Assembly: GCA_018136815.1 (NCBI GenBank)
Contig: CM030941.1
Location: forward strand, 1,425,582-1,489,581
Direction of reading: 5' to 3'
Length of the DNA stretch: 64,000 bases
Origin: Isochrysis galbana
Lineage: Eukaryota > Haptophyta > Isochrysidales > Isochrysidaceae
Part shown: one piece after another, positions 49,847 through 61,800 of the stretch
Numbering within the stretch: the first letter of the stretch is position 1
Layout of the letters: every line of letters begins with the position of its first letter
Made by a program: the position numbers and the translations under genes
Notes under the pieces: model-generated
Told to the model about the DNA's origin: nothing
The model's input: only the letters and a program-made list of their open reading frames with translations
Databases searched by the model: none

Positions 49847-52800
49847 TTATTGCTTGGGGTGTCTCACTTTTCTCATTCGAATGGCTGCATCTAGACGGAA
49901 ACCGAGGTGTCGCTTCGATGCGTGTGAACTTCCGACAATTTTGGCCGAGGATGACATCGTAGAGGCTCCAAGAGCTTGCGCAACAAGTGCAAGACTAACA
50001 TTGCGGTGCGGTGGCGGATGCATGGCAAATGCAAGCGGGCCATATAGGCCCGCGTCAAGCAATGCGGGTGGAGTGGTCTTGAAGAGCTCAGCGAATTCGC
50101 ACCCATCGCGACTGCTGTCGTTCTCATGAACCATTACAATGTCAACGTCGCGTTCCATGGCGTGTTGGACCTCGAGGGTCAACGCCGCACCAACCTCACC
50201 GCCAAAGGTATGTCGGTTGAGGTACAATAAGAATACCTCTTTGGATCCGTTCCCCATAGCCGTAAATGACAACAACCGGCGGAGTCGTGCAAGATACCGC
50301 CGGTGTAGGACCTTGAGTCGCCCTGCCACGCTCCTCATAAAGGAGAGGCTTCTCGCTCCGCGTGGTGGTTGCACTGCGGCGGGAGCCCCGCACCACACCT
50401 CATCTAGCCTGACATCTGTTGGTGACACTCCGTTGCGCACGACCACGGCCAAAGACTCAGGCGCAATCCGTTTGGGTGCTCGGCTGAGCATTCCCTCGGG
50501 AGGCCTCTCCACCACGCGCAAGCTTGATTTTTGAAAGTGACTCGTCAGCTCGTTTGCCATCTCGATGCATCCCGGATTGTTTGGCGAGGCGTAAACTAAT
50601 ACCTCGTTTTGAAACCTGAGCTTGTCGAGAGACACCTCCTTGTCTAGGTAGACATCTAGCGGCCGTGCTCCAGTGGATTGTGCCTTGGCTGCATAAGTCG
50701 GCATCCGCATGAGCATAGCGCGAGCAATTTCCTTGAGGCTACAAACTTGGAAAACTGTGATCCGGTGCCACGACACGAGCGGTCGGTCTACTGAGCTGCC
50801 GAAAATGTAGTCACGAAGGTCTGCGGGGCATTCCTGTATCGCTTCCTCGCGCGAGAGGCCTCCCTTTGCGACATCACTCTCCACCACGAGCACGATGGGC
50901 TTGTTCAGTGCCATGCAAGCGCGAGCCTCGCGTAGGCAATTGCGCGAGTTGAAATAGCCACGCGAGAGAAAGATGAGCACCACCATGGTTCGATCGACGT
51001 ACTCCTCAAGCCGCCCAATGTCCTCGAGATCGTCGACGTCGAGGAAGATGCGGATTCCAGGTATCATCCGTGAGAGCTGACGCTTAATTACTGCAACTTG
51101 GTCTTGTCCCGTGGACCATACATGGCTGAGAAAAATGTGGTACCGTTGGTTGGGAGGCAGAGACAGGATAGGCGGCGCACGGGTCTGCCGCAACTTGAGC
51201 TGATCCGCGTTCACTTCCATCAAGGCCACGTGGACTGCCAAGGTAAGTAAGGCGACGGCTAGTGCTGCCATGGCCACAAGGCAAACAAGTGCAAGTTGGT
51301 CTAGGGACTCGAAAGCAAAGACGTCCGAGAGCGGGGACAGGCGTCCTTGTTGCCATTGAACGACTGTGCCCCCATTGCTCAAAGCAACCTCAAAGCGCTG
51401 GTACGCATACATAAACGCCGACCCCAACAACAAAACCGAGATTACCATTTGTAGTCCTAGAGAAATAAGTTGGTTGTCGTACCTTTTGAACGGCGAGATG
51501 ACAGTTTGCGCCACCAAGAAGAGCACGCTGAAAATCAGGGCCACCACCAAACGCAGGAAGGCGATGCGCTCCGGAACCACAAGCACGAAGCCGGTCAGGA
51601 GCAGTTTGCGGAGCAAGTCGACCAAGTCCCACCAGAAATAAGCGGGCTTGTAATCTCGAGTGAGCATGCGCGCAGCATGAGACAGCTCACTCGGCCGGCG
51701 CAAGAGCACGTGGCTGCGGATTCGCACGAGGAGAAGCGCCATGCTGGCCAGATATCCCAGCGGCCACACGCCAACCAGGATGAGCGCAACGGCACGCAAC
51801 TCGAAGTAGGCGTCTGAACCAGAGTGGCCGTCCGTCGGGCACTCAACATCTAGACTGCCCACCAGGAATTCACGGTAACGCTGGGAGTCAGAGTCGTCCA
51901 CGAAACGTCTGCAATGAAACGCACCAAAAATGGACGACGAGACATTCACGCAGAAGAAGGTAGTCACCCACAAGGCTAGCGGTAAGACGATGAGGCCGCT
52001 CCTCTTCCCAGCTTTGCGGAGGCTCTCACCCAAGTGCTGGCTGTTGTTGGGACTTTCCCTTAGCTCTTGGCGGATGCACCAAACATATATGGCGACCCCT
52101 GCGAGTGCCAAGAAGACGATCGGAGCGGCCGCCTTGGCAATCAAAAGATTCGCATACCCTCCAAGACACTCCGATGGTGCAAAGATGTCGCTGAAGATGT
52201 CGAGGTAGAATATCTCTAGCGACAGCAAGACGTACCGATACAAATCTGGCATTCGAATTGAGTACACATTCCCGATCACGGCTACCACCTGGACGAAGCC
52301 GATCACCATTTTGATCTTGCTCTCGCCTACCTGCCCGCTGCATGCAGCGATCGTACGCCTTGCAACTTGCTGGAGCTTTGGCGAACGCCGGTGTATGACG
52401 GCCCCGACAAGGACGAGGGCGGCTGGAATGCCTATCAGCAAAAAGTAGATGAGGAGGTAGCGGGTAGCAGGCGGACACTCTACGCAGGAAGTCGATCGCC
52501 AATCAAAGTAGTGTCCCGCTTTCGAGCATACCTCGCACAACGGGCCAAGATGACCGGTTGCACAGTAGCCCTGGCCGTCTTCGTTGCTGACGAAGCCTCC
52601 CTTGCAGGCTGATTCCCCCATTTTTGTCGTCTGGCATAATTCGACCTGTCGTGCCATTCCCGAGATGCGCCATGTTCCCGGCATGAGGAGAAGGGCAGAC
52701 AAGACCGTTGAGCCGTATGGGCATTCGGTGCCGGCAGGGCATTCGCGGCACGAATCGGCATTTGCAATCACATCGACCGACTTTCTATACCGCCCAGCTT

Positions 52801-55800
52801 CGCAAATATCGCAGCTCACATAGGGTACGGTGGAGTTTGTGCGCGGCGGGCAAACCTCACACATGGGCTGGCCCCGCTCACGCTGGAACGTCCCTGGAAT
52901 GCACTCCTCACAATAGGCGCTCCCCTCCTTGGGCTGTGCACTCCCTTCATGACAGGGTTCGCAGCTTGCTTCACCCAAGAAAGATTTGAAGTGTCCCGGC
53001 CGGCAGGGTTTGCAGCCGTTGGCCAATGAGCCTGGAGCGCCATTTGGATCCGCAGGGGTGTTCGGTTGGTAACCTTGATCGCATGTGCATATCATGGTTG
53101 AGAAGTCTGGGACCAGCCCATATGGGCACTTGACTTCTACTCGCAGCTCGCCCATGAGAGGCGTGGCAATCGATCTGTCCGCCTCGCCTTCGCCGAGATA
53201 GAGGCGAAGCCCAAAACTTCCCAGACGGGTAGGGGTCATTGATGCGACGTACCGGCCGCTTGCAGGCGAGCTAACAGGCACTGGCAAGGCATCCCCCGTT
53301 GTGTCATTGTGCAACTCGGCTGTGAACCGTCTCAGGTCCGGGAGCAAGTCGCGCTCAGTCGGGACGGAGTGCCGCAAAGGCAGCCCCTCTATGTCGCATG
53401 ATGTGAATGAGAAGCTTGTCGTGCTGCCGTAGGTGATTGCGAGTGGCTTACTATCTAGCTGTTGTTGCTCCAACACGGTCAAGGCCTCGAAGCCGGCCGT
53501 CTCGTTGCACCATCGCGACGGCGCCACGTTACCCCACACGGTTTGAGCGGGCACGGCTGTTGCGAGCACCTGGATTGCCACCTCGACGGGAACGTCCGAG
53601 ATACCATCTGGAAGGGTCTGAGAGATATTGACCAACATATTGGCCTTATAGCCTGCATCGAAGCCGGCTTCGGCTAGAAAATTTGCGGCAAGCCGCATTT
53701 TGACACCAGGTCCGTCGACGACCCCATTTAATGCTTCAAGGGTGAGGAATTCGACAGGGCGAGGCAGGAAATGCTTCAGTTCTACTACGGTCCAATTGAC
53801 AAACCTTGGCCCAGCTGGGTCTTCAGCAACAACTAAGTCGAGTGTTCGCGTCACCACCCCCTCTTGCGTCTTGAGAAGGACTACTCGGACGCGCCTGAGG
53901 CACTCGCAGCTGACAACTGACTGGCGTACCGGGTCTAGGTTGACAAACGCAATAGGGTCGATGGTGTTACCGCTGGTAGGCTGTTGGACCGTGATGAACT
54001 CAAGACTGCGACGAAGATGCGGGAAGAGCACCCTCTCATGTACGCTTGCGTCTGGCAGTGGAGGATGGAGAAAAAGAGTGGGTGTCCGTGTTTTCGTTGT
54101 CGACGGGCGGGAAAATGTCATCGTCCAAAATCCGGATACCTGAAGCACAGCGGTGCCAGCCACAACGCCACGGAAGAAAGAGCCCACAGAGGAGTTGCTT
54201 CTGCGTGGAGGTGGCCGGGGACGAGCAGGCGATTCTTCGTCAGACGATTCGGCGCCTGGACCCATTGAGGCGGCTCGTAAAGGATCCTGATGCGAGCGCT
54301 GGCTTTCACGTGTGCTCATCAACGTCGCCCTCGAAGCTCCAAGTGTCGTCCCAATCGAGCGCCATACTCGGCCAAACACGGAGCTCGAAACCTCGTTGAA
54401 TAGTCTAGTAGACGCGCCGATGGCTTGGGCTAGGTTGCGCAAGCTCACGTGTCGGAAGTCGCCAGCATGAAGCGCTAGAGCGATGTCGTCGTATAAGCCA
54501 TCGTCGATGAGATCGCCAGGAGTGGTCTGAAAAAAGCGCGAGAACGGGCAGCCGCCGTTTTCGGCAACGTTTTCGTGCAACATGACGATGCGAATACCAG
54601 CTTCACGCACGAGCCGCACCTCATTCGCGAGCATTTCGCCAGGTTCGCCAGCCCAGGTTCGTTCATTGAGGTACAAGATCATGATAAATCCACCGTAGGC
54701 CTTGTCTAGAGTGTTCAACTCAGAGGCGGCATGGCTGATAGGTTCCCCACTGGCGAGGCGGCGGAGCGCGTGCTTCATCCTTGTCGGTGGGCCAAACATT
54801 GTGGTGGGTCTCTCCGCTGGCGCGAGTGCATCAATGAGCTCAAGGACTGTGCTACGCGCCCCAGGGTTGTTGGGTGATGAATAGAGCACAGGTGCGAGCC
54901 CGAAGAAACGCAGCTGTGACAGCCCGATTTCGCCTCGCAAGCACAGCTCTACGCGCTTTGGAGGCACGGCGAAAGAGGAGGGAGGGGAGACGAGAGACGG
55001 GGCCGCCTCCTCGCGGAGGCGAGACATCGTGCCCAGACTATCTCGATAATTCGTCGCCACAACCGCGTACTGCGGCGTGTAGGCGAGCGTTTCGGCCGCA
55101 ATGAGCTTGAGAGCGCAGAGCTGAAATTCCTTGACACGGTGCCATGCAATGGCTTCGCGCTGACGTCCATCAGGATAGCGGAATAGGTCATCGCGATAGT
55201 GGAGAGGGCAATCTGCCATGGCATGGGCCAAGCAGGCGTAGCCTCCCTTGGTCACATCCGCCTCGAGGACGAGTACGACGGGCTTCCGCATTTCAACGGT
55301 TGCGGCGAGTTCGCGTAGACAATTGCGCGAGGTGAAATACCCACGAGACAGGAATATGAGTACTACGGAGCTTTCGCGCACGTGGCACTCCAAATCGCGA
55401 ATGTCTTTCAGGTCATCGACGTCGAGAAAAATGTGTAGACCATGCACGTGAGCTTGTAGCTGACGTTTTATGGCGGCCACTTGATCCTGGCCTGTGCTCC
55501 ATACGTGAGACAAGAAGAGATGATGGTTGTGTCCGCGATGAATAGTGAGTCTCGGCGGCAGCTGCGTGTCTTTGAGAAGAAACCCTTGATCATGAGTACC
55601 CTGCCACCACTGGCGCAGGGCGAAGGCGCCCACCGCGGCGGTGAGGAAAACCATTAGTACCACGATCACGAGGGCAATTTGGTTAGCCGATGTGAACGCC
55701 AATACCAAAGCGGCGCCATTTGATCCATCCGGGTCGTCCGGCAAGAACACCTGGAAACGACCGTAAATGTGAATGAAGGTGTACCCCAAGATGAGAACGA

Positions 55801-58800
55801 ACGCGAGCACCTGCGTCGTCACTGAAAAGCCATTGACGTCACGCCGCGCGTATGGTTGCATCATTGATTGCACAATGAGGAAGCCGAGGCACAAGAGCAA
55901 TGTCGCCAAGATGCGGATGAATGCAATGCGCTCAGGAATGAGAACGAGGAGACCGGTGAGGACCAGTCGCTGCGCTAGCTCAATGATTCCCCACCAGTAT
56001 ATCTCGAGACGATAATCACCCCACAAGGCTTTGACCGACGAAGATAGGGCCGACGGCGAGCGTTGCCTCACTGCCGTGCGAATCGACATCAGCAGCAAAG
56101 CGCCGCCAATGAGCGAAGCAAATGGCCAAATGGCCAAGACAACATAGGCCATTCGCCGCAGGTCTTTGGCCGGTTGCGAATCGCAGTCGATGTCGGGGCT
56201 AGCCCACAAGAACAACCTGTATTGCAAGGGGTCAGCTTGGGCCACAACTCGTCGACAGTGCAGCGCGCCGAATGCAACGCCCGACACAGTGGGGCAAATG
56301 AGCAAGACAATTTTGACGACGGGCTCCAGGGCGTCGATGAGGCCAATGGCGATGGCATTGCACAGAGAACCACCTCGGCTAGTCTCTCCCACGTCTGTGC
56401 GAGCACAGCAGCACCACATGCGTTGCCCGACATTCACAACGGCAACGACGAGCATAGCCACAAGCGGAAAGCCAGCGGTCAAGAGCAAGTAACCCATGTA
56501 TCCACCAGCACAAGCCGTTGGTATGAACGGCCTCCCCCATATGTCAAGCTTAAGGATACTCAACACATTGAGCAGCCAATGGAGGGCACGCGGCGGGTCG
56601 ATCGAGTAAATGGTGGCGGCGCCAGCGACTTGGCTGAAGCCCACTAGGATGTGGAGCTTCGAGACCAAGGCCAATCGCGTCGAGGCAAAGTCGATCTGAG
56701 AAACCATGGCTGAAAGGCGTGCAGAAACGTGGCGTTGGTCTAGAAAGCGCATTATGCCTAAGGCTCCAATCGGGACCAGGATCAGTGCCGCGTATATTAG
56801 CACATAGCCGATGGTGGATAGGCAGGCTTCACACTGTGCTGTGGAGGGGGAGAAATGAAATCCATCTCCACAAACTTCGCAGCGAAAGCCGGAGTGCCCA
56901 TCTTCACAATAGCCGACACCGTCGGCGCCGGCATTGCCACCCCCCTTGCAAGGGCTATGGCCTCGAACGACTGCGCACCGCTCAATCATATGTGACGCAG
57001 GCGCGAGCCGCCATGCGCCCGGGTTCAATAGCATCGAGGGCATCGTAGTGTGGTTGAATGGGCAAGCTGCAAGCGGATGGCACGACTGGCATGTCTCCTG
57101 GCTTGCCGCAACTTCCCTCGACCGTCGAGCTGTGCCGACAGCGCATTCGCTGCATGCCGTGAAGGGCACCACCGAGGTTGTGCGGGCAGGGCAAAGGCTG
57201 CACTGCGCCCGCCCTTCGCGAGGTTGGAATGTGCCGGGAGCGCATGGTAGACACGTCGAGCCACCGATGCCGGGCTGCACGCTGCCGGGAGGGCACGCGG
57301 TGCACTGGCTGCTCCCCAAATCCGACTTGTAGTACCCCTCATTGCATGGACGGCATCCTTGGGACGATCCATGGGCGTAGACCACATCGCCATCAGGTTC
57401 CCGGCCAACACCGCACGTGCATGTCCCGGTGGCTGGGTTTACGATGAGGCTAGAGGGACATGAAACCTCAATTTCAAGTGCACCTAGCCGAGGAGTAGCG
57501 TCTTCATCCTCAGCGCTACCAGTGCCGAGATTGAGCGCAAGACTTGACCGACCTAGCGCGGTGGCACGCACTACGGCTGCATACCGGCCACCACCGTGGC
57601 TCACCACTTCGACTGGATCCGTACCGATTGCGGTCAGCCAAACCTTGGAGGCGGAGAAGAAACGAGGGTCAGGCAGGGCCGCGCGACTGGTCGGTAGCTC
57701 ATGATCGACAGCGTAACCCTCGTAGTCGCAAGCAGTGAAAGCAATACTGCGCTCCTCACCCAAGGTCATGGGCAGCGTCCAGTCTGGCAAGAGCCCTTCT
57801 GCGACAATTTCAGCTGCGGAGCAAGGCATCCCCGGTGGCACCCAACCCCATACAGTACGAGTCGCAACTGTCATGGCAAGCACAGTCGCCTTGACAACGA
57901 CTGAAATGTTGCTGCACGCATCACTTGCTGATACATTCACGACGAATCGGCCTCGATGATTGATGCCGTTCGGTGTCTCTGCCAGGGAGACCGGGCTCAG
58001 CCATATGGGAATGTTTTGATCCACTCTACCCTCCAGCTTTGGGAGCGTTACTAGAGCCCCGGCTTGTGCGTCGATGCGGGCCGACCACGCTGAGAAGTCA
58101 GGGTAGTCGCCACCCATTCTAGGCTCTATAACACTCAGATTGAGAGCAAGTCGAGTGGAGGAATTCTGAAACTTCAATAGCACGGCTTCGACATCCTTCG
58201 TGCAGCGACAATGCACGGCAGCGCGCTGAACGGGATCCAGCGAAAGAACCTCGATTTCATCGGCCACTTGTACCGGTACCTTGATAGAGATGAAATCTGT
58301 CAAGTGATCGCACGCACATCCTAAGGCACCCTTGGTGTTGTTCAGCTGCACCGTCCTACATCCGTCGGAACTGTATGCGAGCATCTCTTCGTCCCAGTAC
58401 TTGCATTCCAGGGCCGCCTCACAACGCGACTCACCGGCCCTCATTGCCCCGAGAACATCGGCCGGTGAGGGCTGTCCAATGCAGTTCTTGTCGGTCTCTT
58501 CTTGACTACTCACCGGAAGGGCCATTAAAAGCGGCTCAGCAAATTTTGTAACCGCAGAGCCATTGACGTAGAGCGAAAAAGAAACCGTAGGACCTGAGAA
58601 ACTGCTCGACTCATTCAATACGCCTCCATGCACATTGAAAGGGGATGTCCACATGGCGACTGTGACCGGTGCCCCGCTTGCAAGATCGCTTGCCAATCCT
58701 GGAGGAAGTTGAATGCTGGTGTTGGCAGCGCCGCTGCTTCCAAATGAAAGCGATGCGCTCGTCGCCTTCTGAACCGAAATATTCAAGCTCGGTGTGGAGA

Positions 58801-61800
58801 TTTGAGTCACGGCGGGTCCGTCTTTGGACTTTGCCAAGAGAACGTCGAGCACTGTTCCAATGGCCCGCGTCATAGCCTTGCCCGCCCCGACGGCACCAGC
58901 CCCTGCCGACCCCCCATGCGGAGATGGATACTCGCGAGCCGCTACGTCGAGTACGCTACTGATGTCTCGAGTGATCGATTCTATGACTTCGAAACTCACA
59001 TTGGCTGACGCACTAGCGTTGAGGGCTGAAAGGCCTTCGATCCCGTCCAAGGCCTCAGATACCCATTTATCAAATGGGGGCAAAGGCGGCGGGGCCTGCG
59101 GCAGCGGGGGCGGGGGCAACGGCTGCGGAGGCGGAGACTGCGGCGGCCGAGGTGACGGGGGCGGACGTTGGGGGTTGCCCTCAGGAACAACAGGCGGCGG
59201 CGGTGGCGACGGCGGAAGCTTCGGCGGCGGCGGCGGGAGCTTCGGCGGCGGCGGCGGCGGCGGCGGGAGCGGCGGTGGCGGGAGCTGCGGTGGCGGAGGT
59301 GGCGGCTTCAGTGGAAGCTGAGGCGAGAGCGAAGGAGGCGAAGGCGCTCTACTCGGGTTAATAACAAAATCTGAGATTTGAGCCACTGCTACACCAAGTC
59401 CTTCTGACGCTCGTGCGACTGTCATCGAGTTCAGCGTGTCAACCAGCGCGGATGCTTGCTGGGTGCCGGTCACAACAATTGCAATGTTAATTAGGACGGA
59501 TGCCGGTTGCAGGCGTAGGCTAACGGCCGACTCTTCGACGCCATAGAGTTCCGCCACGCGGCTAGTTAGCGAGAGCTCATCGTAATCCTCAACGGACCCC
59601 TCCACTGTCATGGAGAAAGAGTACCTCTCTTGCGGCAGGGGTGGCGGCCTGGGAGGCGGAATGTGAGCTGGTGAAATTGGAGGCGGCGACAATGGGGTTG
59701 GTGGCGAGGACGGCAGCTCGGCAGGCGGCAGGAGCGGAAATGGGGGCGCCGAATGAGGTGACGTTGGCACAGGTGGTGCTTCTAGCGTCGCCGCTGGAGG
59801 TGGCGGCGACTGAGGTGGTGTTGATGGTGGCGGCGGCGGTGGCTCGGTTGGGAACGGGAACGTCGGTATTGACCAAGCGGGAGGGGGCGGTGACGGCAGC
59901 AACGGCAATGACGGCGCAGGGAGCGGTTGCATAGGAGGTGACGACAGTTGAGGAAATGGTGGCTGAGGTAGCGGTGGCTGCATGGGGGATAGAGGCAACG
60001 TCGGTGCCAGAGCCGGTGGGGCTGAAGATGGCAGTGGTGACGGCAGCGGTGGGTATGGGTATGGTAGATGCGATGGTCCTGGCGGCGATACCGATGTGGG
60101 TGAGACCGATGGCGAAATTGGTGGGGGCGGCAAGGGCAGGGGAGCGAGAGGTGGCTGCATTGGAGTTAGAGGCCAAGGAGGCAGTCGGGCTGGAGGCGGC
60201 GATGGCGGAAGAGGGAATGGCAACGGCGTTGATAGAGGTGGCCGCCCGGGTGATGGCGAGGGCGACGGTGATGGCAGCGAGGGAGATGAGCGCGTTGGCG
60301 ACCACGGTGGCTGTAGAGGTGGCGAGGAAAGTGGTGGCAATGGTGGGGGCGGAGAAAGAGGCAGCGGCGATGGCGGTGGCAATGGCGGTGGCGACGTAGG
60401 AAGCGACGAGGATGGCGGTGCCGATGGAGGCGGTGAAGGCGGCGGTCGAGACGGCGGTGGAGGCGACGGTGGCGGAGGCGAGAGTGGCGGTGGCGATGGA
60501 GGCGGCGGCGATGGAGGCGGCGGAGGCGATGGAGGCGGCGGTGACGGCGGTGGAGGCGACTTTGGCGGAGGAGAGGGAGGAGGGGGCGAGGGAGGTGGTG
60601 GCAATGGTGGGGGCGGAGAAGGAGGCGGCGGTGATGGGTGAGGCGGAGAGGGTGGCGGCGGCGATGGCGGTGGCGAGGGTGGCGGCGGCGAGGGTGGCGG
60701 TGGCGATGGAGGCGGTGGCGACGGCGGTGGAGGCGACGGTGGAGGAGGAGAGGGAGGCGGGGGCGAGGGAGGTGGTGGCAATGGTGGGGGTAGGGAAGGA
60801 GGTGGCGATGATGGTGGTGGCGACGGTGGGGGCGGCGATGGCGGCGGTGGAGACGGCGGTGGAGATGGGGGCGGCGGCGAGGGTGGCGGTGGCGATGGAG
60901 GCGGCGGCGACGGCGGCGGTGGCAACGGTGGCGGAGGCGAGGCAGGTGGTGGCGAGGGAGGTGGTGGCAATGGTGGGGGCGGAGAAGGAGGTGGAGGCGA
61001 TGGGTGAGGAGGAGAGGGTGGCGGCGGCGATGGCGGTGGCGACGGTGGCGGAGGTGAGGGAGCTGGCGAAGGAGGAGGCGACGAGGGTGGCGGTGGCGAC
61101 GGTGGCGGCGGCGATGGTGGTGGTGACGGAGGAGGCGACGAGGGTGGCGGTGCCGATGGAGGCGGTGAAGGCGGCGGTGGAGACGGCGGTGGAGACGGAG
61201 GCGGCGGCGAGGGTGGCGGTGGCGATGGAGGCGGCGGCGACGGCGTCGGAGGCGACGGTGGCGGAGGCGGAGGCGACGGTGGCGGAGGCGAGGGAGGTGG
61301 TGGCGAGGGAGGTGGTGGCAATGGTGGGGGCGGAGGAGGAGGCGGCGGTGATGGGTGAGTCGGAGAGGGTGGCTGCGGCGATGGCGGTGGCGATGGTGGC
61401 GGCGGCGATGGCGGTGGCAACGGATGTGGCGGCGAGGGTGGCGATGGAGGCGGCGGCGACGGCGGTGGAGTCCACGGTGGCGGAGGAGAGGGAGGTGGGG
61501 GCGAGGGAGGTGGGCGCAAAGGCGGGGGCGGAGAAGGAGGCGGCGGCGATGGGGGTGGAGGAGAGGGTGGCGGTGGCGACGGAGGTGGCGACAGTGGGGG
61601 CGGCGATGGCGGTGGCGACGGAGGAGGCGGCGACGGTGGCGGTGGCGATGGAGGCGGCGGCGGCGGCGGTGGAGGCGACGATGGAGGTGGTGGCGAGGGA
61701 GGTGGTGGCAATGGTGGGGCTGAAGAAGGAGGTGGCGATGATGGTGGTGGCGACGGTGGGGGCGGCGATGGCGATGGCGACGGAGGAGGCGACGAGGGTG

